NCBI GenBank assembly: GCA_023397475.1
Contig: JAEWUD010000033.1
Coordinates: 1 to 64,000 of the forward strand
Reading direction: 5' to 3'
Source: Bacillota bacterium
Lineage (GTDB): Bacteria; Bacillota; Clostridia; Saccharofermentanales; Saccharofermentanaceae
DNA length: 64,000 bases
Of the stretch, positions 27,148 through 36,813 are shown piece after piece. Each line of letters starts with the position of its first letter. The stretch's first letter is position 1. Below the pieces are notes generated by a model, which was given only the letters and a program-made list of their open reading frames with translations, searched no databases and had not been told where the DNA came from. The translations under genes and the position numbers were made by a program.

Positions 27148-28137
27148 TTACGATGAGCCGGCGAGACGAATGCTGACTTCTCCGGAACTGACGATATGAC
27201 GAATTCCGTCTGTGTCCTTAACGACAAGGTCTCCGTCATCCGTCACCGTCTCCGCCACACCGTCAAACGAGGCGGCACCCAAAACGCGGACCGCGTGTCC
27301 AAGCGTCGCACAACGGGCGCGGTACCTTGGCATGAAGGATTGCGGATTCAGAAGAAATTCCTCATATAAGCCGATGAACTCTTCGAGTATACAAGCGAGC
27401 AATTCCTCGCGTTCGATCCCGGCGCCCATTTGGCGAAGCGACGTCGCAACCTCCTCGATCTCCGGCGGAAATCGCGTCTGCGCCACATTCACCCCGCAAC
27501 CGATAACCGCATAGGAAATTCGATTCTCCTCCATGCTTGTCTCTGATAATATACCACAAAGTTTTTTCGCGTTCTGTAAAGATATGATGTCATTCGGCCA
27601 CTTTAATCCTACGGATATATGACAGAGTCGGTCGAGCGCATAAAGAACGGCAAGGCCGAACAACAAAGTAACGCGCGAGGCTTCGCGCAATTCCATCGAT
27701 GGTCGAAGTAATATCGAAAACCAGAGTCCGCCGGTATCGTCGGAGATAAATCCTCGTCCCCTGCGCCCGCGGCCGCCTGTTTGGCGCAAGCTCACGAACA
27801 CCGAAAACTCCGGTTCTCCGGTCAATGCGGCTTCCCGCGCGTCATTATTCGTCGATACGGTAACCGGTGAAACCGTAAGACGTATGCGATGGTCGATGCC
27901 CCGCCGCTGCAGCGCAGCGATGCTGTTGCTGAGAAAACTCTTCTCCGGAGAGAGGAGCCGGTAGCCCATATGTGTGACTGCTTCGATCGGAACACCTTCC
28001 TCGCGGAGCTCGGCGACGTTTTTCCAGATCGCGGCCCGGGAGCATCCGAAACGCTGTGCGAGCTCCTCACCGCTGATGAACGTATCACCGCCGGCACGGA
28101 GAATCGACATGATGCGCTCCCGTTTCTCGCTCTTCAT
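27148..28137 (-). CDS. birA: Bifunctional biotin-[acetyl-CoA-carboxylase] ligase/repressor
   Basis: BirA of about 329 residues. An N-terminal winged helix (GEELAQRFGCSRAAIWKNV) can bind DNA; the ligase domain has the biotinyl-AMP loop RQTGGRGRRGRG and KWPNDI, and a C-terminal SH3-like cap. It makes biotinyl-AMP, loads it on carboxylases, and probably represses biotin genes. The ORF extends to 28236 in the upstream gene; the ATG at 28137 overlaps the yfhO-like stop as ATGA and starts the HTH, so I chose it. Confidence 0.94.
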   Translation of the reverse strand: MKSEKRERIMSILRAGGDTFISGEELAQRFGCSRAAIWKNVAELREEGVPIEAVTHMGYRLLSPEKSFLSNSIAALQRRGIDHRIRLTVSPVTVSTNNDAREAALTGEPEFSVFVSLRQTGGRGRRGRGFISDDTGGLWFSILLRPSMELREASRVTLLFGLAVLYALDRLCHISVGLKWPNDIISLQNAKKLCGILSETSMEENRISYAVIGCGVNVAQTRFPPEIEEVATSLRQMGAGIEREELLACILEEFIGLYEEFLLNPQSFMPRYRARCATLGHAVRVLGAASFDGVAETVTDDGDLVVKDTDGIRHIVSSGEVSIRLAGSS

Positions 28138-30980
28138 ACGGCACTCACTTCCTGTGGAGTCATTTTCGCTCGACGAACGCTGATTAAGCGAAGAATACCC
28201 AGAAGAAGCAGAATCGACAGACCGGTCAGCGCACACGCGCGTCCGAGGGCCAGCCCCGGTGTTGTGAAGGAGAAATGTACGGTATGTGTTCCTGCGGGAA
28301 CAGACACGGCGATCAGCGCGTCCGCGAACGGTGTGATCTCTGTCTCCACCCCGTCAATCTCAGCCGTCCAGCCCGCTTCATAAGGTATCGTGGTCAACAG
28401 AACCGTATCTTGTTCTCTTGTCACCGTCGCCGTTAGTATGCCGTCGCCTGAATCATCAATCCGGATTCCATCGGAAGGCGCCGCAAGTTGCAGCTGCTCC
28501 ATAAACGCCCCGGTATCCAACGAATAGAAGAGCGTCCCGATCATCTTGAATTCATCGGCATCTGATCGAATTTCGACGGTGACCTTCTCGCCGGGCTCTC
28601 TCTCTCCGATACTGTAGATTGCTGTAAAGAATGACGGCGTAATCGTCGACAGGTACTCTCCGTCGATATACACATCGGCCTCAGAGCTCATTGCGTTGGA
28701 GACGATCGAGAAGTAGATCGGATCTTTGTTCTCCGCCGTAAGGGTATAGGATATGATCATCTTATCCTTCTCGTTGATTCGCAGGTATTTCGTCTCAAAC
28801 CGATCGGATCCTAACACGGGTTCTTCCCCGAGCAGATCCGTATCCATCTCGAAAAGAAGCGCTTCCTCCCGGACTTGCGCAGCTGCCGCGTCCGTCTCCT
28901 GATCGGAGGCATTGTCCCGCTTCGGCAAGGATGTGATCGCGTTATAAACATTTGTCTCATCCGGCTCGATTTGTGTATATACGTTCTCTGAAAAAATCTC
29001 CTGCCCGAAAAAAGCATCCAGCAACATCTCCTGATACTGGAACGGATCCTTGGCATCGGGAGTTTTTTCCAGGATAAACGGATCAAATACAAGAGCTTCC
29101 GGCTGCACCGCATAGAGAACCGGAAGCGCCAGTTCGTTACGGAGCAAGGTAATCGTGCCGTCTTCGCTCTTCGCGAGATCTGTATATCCCATCAAACGAT
29201 CGTCCGGGGTCAGAACGTACCGGATACCGAGAAGTGAATCCGTCACGACGGAAGAATACTCATGGGAACTCGAGAAATAGTTGTAATTCGTCACATATCC
29301 TAATTGTTTCAGAAATCGATTCAGCTTCTTATTAGCGGAGGAATTGAACGTCGATGTTCCGGGATAATTCAAGTAGAGCGCGGCAGACATCGGATCCATC
29401 GCCTCGACTCCTCCCGTCGTTTCCATCCGGAAAAATCCGACGCCCTCGGCCAGCGCATCAGCCTTCGCTGTCTCCACCAACGGCATCGGTTGTACGATCG
29501 ATTGATAGAGCGGCTCCCGCTCATTCTCTCCGCCAAAAACCTTAGGTCGCAAAAACAAGGGGTTCATGATCGCCGCTTCAATCACAAGAAGCACGGCAAG
29601 AAAACCGGGCACCAACCGCTTCAGATTCGCAACGGAATCCGGGAAGCGAACTCCGGTCATAGCATACAACAGCAGCAACACAATAATTCCGGCGAAAAGA
29701 TTCGCAAAGAACCGGGCTCCCTCGGTCTCCAGATCGCCAAATCCCTGTACGACAACAACAAGCGCAATAAAGATGCCGCCGGTCATGACAAACGCCTTGG
29801 CAGGCAGCCCCTTCAGTTTGAGAAATGTCTCATAGGCGACGGAAATCAACAGAAATGATAAAAGAAAAGAATAGCGGAACTTAAACCAGTTCGGTTCGTC
29901 AAACAAGTGCCACGCCAGATTCAACGGACTTGCGATCATGCTGAGAAAGAGCCCGACGAAAGCTACGCCGACAAGTGCCTTCTTCCTTCTGGCGATCTCC
30001 GGATGAAGAAAGAACAGAACGCACAACAGCAACACCGCCAGACCCGCGTAGACGAGCGGCTTGTTATCGGCCATCTTATCAAAAGAACCGGCGAGGAGTT
30101 GATTGAAGAACTCAACCACGGTAAAATTGGCCTCAAATGTGACTTGGTTTTTCGAGTAGTCGGGGTTGCGCAGGATATCCAGGCCGGCCGGCAGGAGAAC
30201 GACCGCGGAGAGCATGGCGGCGACGACAGCGGAGCCGATAAATGAGCCGACAACGCCAAACGCTTGTTTCAGCGAATGTTCGGCGAAACGGCGCTCCTCG
30301 ATCATACGAAAGATCAGATAGAAGAAAGAGAATATCCCGACCATATACGCGATATAGAAGCCCGACAGAAACATGTAGGCCAGCAGAAATATCAACGAGA
30401 AGTACCGCCTGCGATTCGACAAGAATCTTTCGACAACAAGGAGCAGAAGCGGCAAGAGATAGAACCCATCCATCCACATAATATGCATCATGAAGACGAC
30501 CGCGTAGGAGCAGAACGCATACAGTGTCCCGAATATGACGGAGAAGCGTGTCCCTTCCGGATGTCGCGAGCGAAGATAGAGGGTCATGAAGGCGGACGCA
30601 AGAGACAGCTTCACGATGATCAGCGCCAGAATCGCCTCAGAGATCATTTCCGCCGGAAACAGGAACGTCATAAGGTTCAACGGACTCGAGAGATAATACG
30701 CGAAAAGTCCCATCGTATTCTTGCCCATGGAAATCAAGGTCGAGTAGAAGAGATTACCTCCCGAAAGCAGAGTATTCTTGTAAGCAATCAGATCCGGCGC
30801 ATACTGCGCGGATAAATCCGAGGACAGAATCGAGTATTCTCCGGCGGGATAATAGCCAAAAATCGCGAACATGATAATGAGAAGGATTGCCGTAAGAAAA
30901 AATGCCGCGATAGGTTCACCTCTGGCCGGCAGCGTCTTGCGACCGGATAGATCCTTGTCCAGCGAGTTCTTAACAATCAT
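28134..30980 (-). CDS. YfhO-family membrane protein
   Basis: GT-C-like protein of 948 residues, a little longer than B. subtilis YfhO. About 13 hydrophobic segments occupy the first 480 residues; SSDLSAQYAPDLIAYKN in the first external loop holds the conserved acidic residue. A large extracytoplasmic domain (about residues 500-910) ends before a last membrane helix. In B. subtilis YfhO adds GlcNAc to lipoteichoic acid using a carrier lipid loaded by CsbB; a CsbB-like gene lies at 37607 here. Substrate in this organism is inferred. ATG preceded by GGGAGGG. Confidence 0.88.
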   Translation of the reverse strand: MIVKNSLDKDLSGRKTLPARGEPIAAFFLTAILLIIMFAIFGYYPAGEYSILSSDLSAQYAPDLIAYKNTLLSGGNLFYSTLISMGKNTMGLFAYYLSSPLNLMTFLFPAEMISEAILALIIVKLSLASAFMTLYLRSRHPEGTRFSVIFGTLYAFCSYAVVFMMHIMWMDGFYLLPLLLLVVERFLSNRRRYFSLIFLLAYMFLSGFYIAYMVGIFSFFYLIFRMIEERRFAEHSLKQAFGVVGSFIGSAVVAAMLSAVVLLPAGLDILRNPDYSKNQVTFEANFTVVEFFNQLLAGSFDKMADNKPLVYAGLAVLLLCVLFFLHPEIARRKKALVGVAFVGLFLSMIASPLNLAWHLFDEPNWFKFRYSFLLSFLLISVAYETFLKLKGLPAKAFVMTGGIFIALVVVVQGFGDLETEGARFFANLFAGIIVLLLLYAMTGVRFPDSVANLKRLVPGFLAVLLVIEAAIMNPLFLRPKVFGGENEREPLYQSIVQPMPLVETAKADALAEGVGFFRMETTGGVEAMDPMSAALYLNYPGTSTFNSSANKKLNRFLKQLGYVTNYNYFSSSHEYSSVVTDSLLGIRYVLTPDDRLMGYTDLAKSEDGTITLLRNELALPVLYAVQPEALVFDPFILEKTPDAKDPFQYQEMLLDAFFGQEIFSENVYTQIEPDETNVYNAITSLPKRDNASDQETDAAAAQVREEALLFEMDTDLLGEEPVLGSDRFETKYLRINEKDKMIISYTLTAENKDPIYFSIVSNAMSSEADVYIDGEYLSTITPSFFTAIYSIGEREPGEKVTVEIRSDADEFKMIGTLFYSLDTGAFMEQLQLAAPSDGIRIDDSGDGILTATVTREQDTVLLTTIPYEAGWTAEIDGVETEITPFADALIAVSVPAGTHTVHFSFTTPGLALGRACALTGLSILLLLGILRLISVRRAKMTPQEVSAV

Positions 30981-31029
30981 GGTTGCCCTCCCTATATGGC
31001 TTCAGCATAGCAATCTCGACATTTCCCCG

Positions 31030-32817
31030 TCAAGAATCCGATGTCCGCGCCAGATACTCGAAGAAGAAATTCTTTTCGGTCGACGCGACAAAATTCGTCG
31101 TCGTTATCGATACATTCTGCAGTGTCTTCTTATCATCCGCGACGGTATAACCGTGATTGCTTTGCAGGATGATCGCCTCTCCCGCTTGTGCGATCGGTTC
31201 GACGCCTGACGAAGTCATCGCCTCGCCGACGGATCTCATCATCGCTGCCCCCTGAGGATAGGAAGGAATCGTATACCACACAGAACGTAGAATTTCCTGC
31301 GCCGGCACGACGGAACCGATGATGATCAGGACCGATAGAACAATACGCAGAAGTCGCAGATCGCGTTCCGAAAGAACCGTCGACAATTTCCATCGAGGCT
31401 TCGGATCAGGATCCGGCACATCATCAGCATCACTGTCCGGGGATACGTCGACCAAATTTTCCTCAGGGATGATTTGTGTAACCGCCGCCTCCTCCGCAAA
31501 GTCTTTTCGCGCAATCTGTGGAGCCGTCGTCTCCTCCGCAAAATCTTTTCGCGCAAGGAGAAGTTTCTGAGAGAACATCATCAGCACGAAGATTGCAGGG
31601 ATGGAGACACGCATACAGAAGTCCTGTCCGATTCCGACCTGGAAAAAGCCGATCGCGACAAGACTCACAGCACAGGCGATGAAGGAAGGCTTGCGAAAAT
31701 ACACGACACCGGCGAGCAGTATCGGGAACAGAACCTCGAATGCCAGAAAAACAATGTATACCGAACTCATCTGACGGGAGAGTCCCATGTAGCGACCGGC
31801 CGCCACATTGCCGTAAAAATAGAGATATACGATCGCCAGAACCGTGATTCCTCCGGCGATATTCTCAAACGACAATGCGCGAAGAATCCCCTCGACAAAG
31901 GATCGAATGATACGCCCGAGCGGTCGCATCTGTGTCTTGGGAACGAACGATGATATTCCTTCATACGCCTTGACGAGGACAAACGGAAGCATACCCAGGA
32001 AAGGAAACGGCCCATACAGGAGAAGAAGAGCATAAAGAAAGAACAGTGACTTACTGTTCTTCATATTCTCGATCAGCGCAAGAGCCAGGAAAAACACAAT
32101 CGACTGGTTGAATACCCAGAAGATCAAGGTCGTCAATGACGAGTACTGAAACCCCGACCACCATTCAATATGCGCGATCGGTCCCGGAAGAGAGCCCTTC
32201 GTCGCCCACAGGTATCCGACAACATCGAGACCGGAGAAAAAGATCATAATCAAGATCGATCGGATCGTCACGCGGCGCAACATTCGGAACAGGAAGTAGG
32301 TTGTGAGGACGAGTCCGAGAAAAGCCCAGAGATACAAGGCAACATTTCCGGCCGCCCATCCAAAGAGTTTGCCGACCAGAGCCCCCGGCAACCAGAACGC
32401 GATATAGTACGTCAGTACGGCAAAATGCGGTAATGCGTTCAAGCCTTCCAATGTGTCGAGAGACGCGCCGGAGAAGTCATAGGTCACCGGCCACGGCTTC
32501 TCAACAAGATCGTGAAAAATCGCGTTCCGGTCATGATAATCCGAGTTCTGAAAGGCAAATCCGCCCTGACCCGAGAAGAAAACCCAGATGGCAATAATCA
32601 GGATTGCGCCCGCAAACAGTATCGCCTGACGTCGATCGATGTGCCAGGAGGTCCCTGCCAGCGGATTCCGGATCGCGAAAAAAAGGCTCGCCAGAACAAT
32701 TGCGCAGACCGCGACCGCAAGGATCGGCCGGAGCCATAACGAGAAGAAAATCAGGATCGGCAATGCGATATACAGCATCGCCGCGCCATACATGCAACGG
32801 TCGAAACGACGAAACAT
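31030..32817 (-). CDS. Unrecognised polytopic membrane protein, GT-C-like
   Basis: 595 residues with about 11-13 hydrophobic segments. QNSDYHDRNAIFHDL after the second or third helix is the sort of acidic loop seen in GT-C proteins, but no family could be named. A hydrophilic loop at about residues 420-475 carries an exact-length in-frame duplication of 14 residues (ARKDFAEExxxxQI twice) followed by an acidic DSDADDVPDPDPKP stretch. It precedes the YfhO-family gene by 49 bp and is probably co-transcribed. SD AAGGAG precedes the ATG. Confidence 0.68.
   Translation of the reverse strand: MFRRFDRCMYGAAMLYIALPILIFFSLWLRPILAVAVCAIVLASLFFAIRNPLAGTSWHIDRRQAILFAGAILIIAIWVFFSGQGGFAFQNSDYHDRNAIFHDLVEKPWPVTYDFSGASLDTLEGLNALPHFAVLTYYIAFWLPGALVGKLFGWAAGNVALYLWAFLGLVLTTYFLFRMLRRVTIRSILIMIFFSGLDVVGYLWATKGSLPGPIAHIEWWSGFQYSSLTTLIFWVFNQSIVFFLALALIENMKNSKSLFFLYALLLLYGPFPFLGMLPFVLVKAYEGISSFVPKTQMRPLGRIIRSFVEGILRALSFENIAGGITVLAIVYLYFYGNVAAGRYMGLSRQMSSVYIVFLAFEVLFPILLAGVVYFRKPSFIACAVSLVAIGFFQVGIGQDFCMRVSIPAIFVLMMFSQKLLLARKDFAEETTAPQIARKDFAEEAAVTQIIPEENLVDVSPDSDADDVPDPDPKPRWKLSTVLSERDLRLLRIVLSVLIIIGSVVPAQEILRSVWYTIPSYPQGAAMMRSVGEAMTSSGVEPIAQAGEAIILQSNHGYTVADDKKTLQNVSITTTNFVASTEKNFFFEYLARTSDS
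31471..31554 (-). repeat. 42-bp tandem in-frame duplication
   Basis: Two adjacent 42-bp units (31513-31554 and 31471-31512) encode ARKDFAEETTAPQI and ARKDFAEEAAVTQI inside the membrane protein at 31030. The first eight codons are nearly identical at DNA level, so the duplication is recent. Confidence 0.85.
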
Positions 32818-32865
32818 CCGTTCTAGTCTCCTTGCTTAAAGGTCTTGCTTCTCAAGAAAGCCACG

Positions 32866-32924
32866 AAAAACACCCTCCCCGGATGAAACGTGATCGTCTC
32901 ATTATATCATCCGGCGAGGGTGTT
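32866..32924 (-). terminator. Rho-independent terminator after the bceB-like gene
   Basis: On the minus strand AACACCCTC-g-CCGGATGA pairs with TCATCCGG-g-GAGGGTGTT around a 20-nt loop and runs into TTTTTCG. It lies 25-80 nt after the permease stop at 32949. The loop contains TATAAT on the minus strand, which could be the -10 for the next gene (start 32817), though no convincing -35 was seen. Confidence 0.8.
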
Positions 32925-32948
32925 TCGTTTCGATCGACGAAAAGTTCT

Positions 32949-34928
32949 TTACCGTACGATCCGATAATACACGCGTGCTGTCTGGGTATATACGACGGCA
33001 TACGCGATCGCGAAGATCACTGCACACACGAGGGTACATGCGGCAAAGAGTGTTGTGTTATAGAAGTACATGACATTCATGATCTGCGTCATGAAGCGGA
33101 ACGCAAAAGCCATGTGGATAAAGGTCGTCACCAGAGGCAGGAAAAACACAAGCAATATCTGACTGCGGATGGTTTTCTTAATCTCCGCGTCATTCATACC
33201 GACCTTGCGCATGATTTCGAAGCGCCGCTGATCGCCGTAACCTTCGGATATTTGCTTGAAATAGATGATCAGGACGGTCCCGAGCAGGAAGACAAAGCCG
33301 AGGAAAACACCAAGAAAGAGAAGCCCTCCGTACATCGAACGGAAACTGAACTCCGATTCGCTTTTGATCTCTACCATAAAATTCCGTGCGTCACCGTTCA
33401 GGTAGAATCCCTCGACCGGTGATCCGACGAGGATTCCCCGCAAAGCCGAACCCAGATCGACAGTCTTTGCCTCATCACCCGTCACATCGAAGTTGAGTCG
33501 ATGTGAGTTCGCGTCAGCAGGAATGGAATTCGCGGCAAGCACCTGGTCAAACTCAGACTCCGCGATGACAAAGGTATAGGCATCAACGATATCGAGTGTC
33601 TGATCGACCGGCTCCGGACCCTGTGCCGGGACGACTTCCAGTGACATGCTACCCAGAGTGATCGTCTTCTCATCACAAGGCTTATTCGCGAAAACAACCA
33701 CGGTTCCGGGAACAAGCTCCATGTCGGAGCCCACGGCTTTTCGATATTCCGCGTCACTTATTAATGTCGCCACCGCCAGGTTAAATCCGTCTTCCAGTTT
33801 CTCCAACGTGAAATGACCGTCCGTTCGTTGCGCGGGCATGGTCACATAGGTGATCGCGCTCAGATTCTCCACCGTCAGCGAGCGATCTGCCGCCATCTGC
33901 AACACCGTGTCCCGGAATGCATCTGTTTTCGCGGCGTCTACTGCCTCAACATAGATATTCACATCGTTGGGGTAGCGGGCGTCCAGCGCCTCGTCGGAAC
34001 TCATATACATCGTTACAGTAGTGACAATGGTAAGGAGGGCCATCGTGCTAAGGATACTGATACTCGCAAGTCCGACACCGTTCTGCTTCATGCGGTACAG
34101 GAGACCGGATACTGATGTGAAGTTCTCCGGACGATAGTAGAAATTCTTACTTCTTCTCATCCACTTCAACGCGACAATGCTTCCGGCCGTAAACAGGCAA
34201 TAGGTTCCTACCATAACCAGAATGACTGCGACAAAGAAAACCTGAAGCGCGGCCAGGGGTTTATCCTGGGTATTCGCAATATAGAACCCGCCTCCTAGCG
34301 TGGCTACGCCAAGAAGAGCCATGATCAGTTTGGTCTTGGGCTCCTTCTCCCCCGACGAGGTTCCGCGGACGAGTTCGATCGGACGTGAGACGGTAACACG
34401 AAAGAGATGAAGGATAAAGCTTGCGAACAAGATGGCAAAGAATGCGAGCGCAGTACGACCGGCGGCTTCTCCGGAGACCTGAAAATGAAAGATCAGGTCA
34501 AAGTCGACCAAACGTCCGAGAATGGCATAGACGAGTCGTGAGAGAAGAACTCCGATTCCGATTCCGGCGCCGACGGAGACCGTCGATGTCATCAGAAACT
34601 CGCAGAAGAGAACTCCTGCGACATTTCGTTTTCCCATGCCGAGCACGCTGTAGAGGCCGATCTCGTTGCTTCTTTGCTTGATCAGAAAGCTGTTGGCATA
34701 GAAGAGGAAGATCGTCGAGAAGATGATGATGATCCAGGTGCCGAATTCCAGCATCACGCGAAGCGAAGTAGCGCCGGTATTCTTCATAAGGTCGGGATGA
34801 TAGAGAAGTGAGTTGAGCATATAGAACATCGAAGAGTTCAGGATCGAGACCAGGAGAAAGGGAATATAGAGCCGGCGGTTCTTGATAATGCCGGAAAGCG
34901 CAAATCGAGGGTAGAAATTGCGGTTCAC
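32949..34928 (-). CDS. BceB/VraG-type FtsX-family permease
   Basis: Permease of 659 residues with ten predicted membrane segments: one pair-of-four FtsX unit at each end and a large extracellular domain (about residues 300-510) between helices 7 and 8, the architecture of peptide-antibiotic sensing/detoxifying BceB. It opens RFALSGIIKNRRLYIPFLL, typical of the family. Start is GTG with GGGAGG upstream, overlapping the ATPase stop as GTGA. With the ATPase it forms a flux sensor that also activates the adjacent histidine kinase, by analogy with Bacillus. Confidence 0.92.
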   Translation of the reverse strand: MNRNFYPRFALSGIIKNRRLYIPFLLVSILNSSMFYMLNSLLYHPDLMKNTGATSLRVMLEFGTWIIIIFSTIFLFYANSFLIKQRSNEIGLYSVLGMGKRNVAGVLFCEFLMTSTVSVGAGIGIGVLLSRLVYAILGRLVDFDLIFHFQVSGEAAGRTALAFFAILFASFILHLFRVTVSRPIELVRGTSSGEKEPKTKLIMALLGVATLGGGFYIANTQDKPLAALQVFFVAVILVMVGTYCLFTAGSIVALKWMRRSKNFYYRPENFTSVSGLLYRMKQNGVGLASISILSTMALLTIVTTVTMYMSSDEALDARYPNDVNIYVEAVDAAKTDAFRDTVLQMAADRSLTVENLSAITYVTMPAQRTDGHFTLEKLEDGFNLAVATLISDAEYRKAVGSDMELVPGTVVVFANKPCDEKTITLGSMSLEVVPAQGPEPVDQTLDIVDAYTFVIAESEFDQVLAANSIPADANSHRLNFDVTGDEAKTVDLGSALRGILVGSPVEGFYLNGDARNFMVEIKSESEFSFRSMYGGLLFLGVFLGFVFLLGTVLIIYFKQISEGYGDQRRFEIMRKVGMNDAEIKKTIRSQILLVFFLPLVTTFIHMAFAFRFMTQIMNVMYFYNTTLFAACTLVCAVIFAIAYAVVYTQTARVYYRIVR

Positions 34929-35689
34929 GCCCGGTCACCTCCCGTCGAGAGGACCGTCCAGGTCTCGGAGATCCGGTGATACATCTCATCATCCGTCAGA
35001 TTTCCTCGGAACAGCTGGTGGTATAATTCTCCGTCGCGAATGAAGATCACGCGACTGGCCCGACTCGCTGCACGTGCGCTGTGCGTGACCATCAGAATCG
35101 TCTGTTTGTCGGCATTGATGTCCGAGAAGACTCGAAGAAGCTGGTCGGAAGATTTGGAGTCGAGAGCACCCGTCGGCTCATCCGCGAGAAGAATCCCCGG
35201 GCGGTTTACCAGCGCACGCGCCACGGCGACCCGCTGTTTCTGCCCTCCGGAGATCTCGTACGGATACTTATCGAGAAGGTCCGAAATTCCGAGCTTCGCG
35301 GCGATCGGCGTCAGACGTTCGTTCATCTCCTTGTGATGAACACCGGACAGCACCATCGGCAGGAAGATGTTGTCGCGAACGTTAAATGTGTCGAGAAGAT
35401 TGAAATCCTGGAAAACAAAGCCCAGCTTCTCGCGGCGGAATTTCGCGAGGTTGCTTTCTCTGATTCGCGTCATATTCTCACCGTTCAACAGAATATCTCC
35501 TGTGGTCGGGCGATCCAGCGTAGCGATCAGGTTCAGCAAAGTAGTCTTCCCGGATCCGGATTCACCCATGATTGCGATATATTCCCCGTCTTCGATCGTG
35601 AAAGTGACATCCTTCAATGCCTCGATACGAACCGAACCGAATCGGGTGACATAGGTTTTGGACAGTTTGTTAACTTCAAGAAGCGGCAT
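34925..35689 (-). CDS. BceA-type ABC transporter ATPase
   Basis: ATPase of about 254 residues with Walker A GESGSGKTTLL, signature ISGGQKQRVAVARAL and Walker B ILLADEPTGALD, matching the MacB/BceA branch. The ORF extends nine codons upstream, but the ATG at 35689 has GGGAGG 8 nt ahead and begins MPLLEVNKLSKTY, the normal N-terminus. It partners the permease at 32949. Located after, not within, the kinase-regulator pair, with a 95-bp spacer. Confidence 0.93.
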   Translation of the reverse strand: MPLLEVNKLSKTYVTRFGSVRIEALKDVTFTIEDGEYIAIMGESGSGKTTLLNLIATLDRPTTGDILLNGENMTRIRESNLAKFRREKLGFVFQDFNLLDTFNVRDNIFLPMVLSGVHHKEMNERLTPIAAKLGISDLLDKYPYEISGGQKQRVAVARALVNRPGILLADEPTGALDSKSSDQLLRVFSDINADKQTILMVTHSARAASRASRVIFIRDGELYHQLFRGNLTDDEMYHRISETWTVLSTGGDRA

Positions 35690-35784
35690 TTGATTTCCCT
35701 CCCAATAATGTTTCATCGGTTTATGGGTTTAGCATACCGATCCCGAAGCACGGGAGACATCGAATCAGCTTTCAAAAGCTTTTC

Positions 35785-36813
35785 TTAGCTTTCATTTTTG
35801 TAAGGTTCCTGTGTGAAGTCCAAATCGACTTGGGTTCCGGTAGCGCCATCGGAACGGATGCGGATGCGGTGCCCCAGCCGATCCATGATTTTTCGCGTAA
35901 GATATAAACCCAGTCCGGTCGCCCGCTTGTCCACGCGACCGTTATAGCCCGTGAATCCGCGCTCGAAGACGCGCGGCAGGTCCTCGGAGCGGATGCCGAT
36001 TCCCGTGTCGGAAATAATCAATCCACACGTAACATCCGGGTCTCGATGTATGGTGATCTTGCCCGAAGGGGTGTATTTGAGCGCATTTGATAGGATCTGG
36101 TCGAATGCGACGACGATCCATTTCTCGTCGGTCACCGCCTCAAGTTCCATCTCCTCAATCTCAATCGACAATCTCTTCTCGATGAAAATCGGGGCAAATT
36201 TGCGAACGCTCTGCCGGAGCAGAGGCACAATGGAACAACGGCGGAAATGAAGGTCCGCAGACATGCTCTCAAGACGCACATACTGGAGCGCCATATCGAC
36301 ATACTGTTCAACGCGAAAAAGTTCGGAGGAGAGGGAGCGACGATCACTCTCGGGCGTGCTCTGGAGGATCAGTCGCATCGCGGCGATCGGTGACTTGATC
36401 TGATGAACCCACATGGAATAGTAATCGGCAAGGTTGCTGTTTCTCTCCTTATATGCGCGATAGTCTTCTTCATGATTTGCAACTTCTGTCAGCAGCAGGC
36501 TGCGATAGGCGTCCGCGACCGGATCCCGTGTCAAAGGAATCTCCTGTGCGCAGGGAAGCTTCATCTTCTGAAGCTTGCGAATACGCAAAAGCAGTGACCG
36601 GAACCGGAGAAAATCCCAAACCATTACTAAGGCGCAGAAGAAACCTACCAGGAGAAGCGCGTAATAGAATGTGTCTGGCAATGTTCCCTCAAGGGTGAAA
36701 ACAGCCCAGAAAATCAGCGCACAACATGCGGAGAGAACAAGGTAGTTCCGGATTCTGCGAAAATACAGAAGAAGTTCGACGATACCGGTTTTCTCGTCTT
36801 TGGGATCTGTCAT
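35785..36813 (-). CDS. BceS-like intramembrane-sensing histidine kinase
   Basis: Kinase of 342 residues. Two N-terminal helices (about residues 20-40 and 45-62) are separated by only a few residues, so it lacks a sensory domain. The H-box is MWVHQIKSPIAAMRLIL; N, G1 and G2 boxes follow (DQILSNALKYT, DTGIGI, GLGLYLTRKIM). Such kinases depend on the partner BceAB transporter for signal. Its ATG overlaps the regulator stop (ATGA). Confidence 0.93.
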   Translation of the reverse strand: MTDPKDEKTGIVELLLYFRRIRNYLVLSACCALIFWAVFTLEGTLPDTFYYALLLVGFFCALVMVWDFLRFRSLLLRIRKLQKMKLPCAQEIPLTRDPVADAYRSLLLTEVANHEEDYRAYKERNSNLADYYSMWVHQIKSPIAAMRLILQSTPESDRRSLSSELFRVEQYVDMALQYVRLESMSADLHFRRCSIVPLLRQSVRKFAPIFIEKRLSIEIEEMELEAVTDEKWIVVAFDQILSNALKYTPSGKITIHRDPDVTCGLIISDTGIGIRSEDLPRVFERGFTGYNGRVDKRATGLGLYLTRKIMDRLGHRIRIRSDGATGTQVDLDFTQEPYKNES

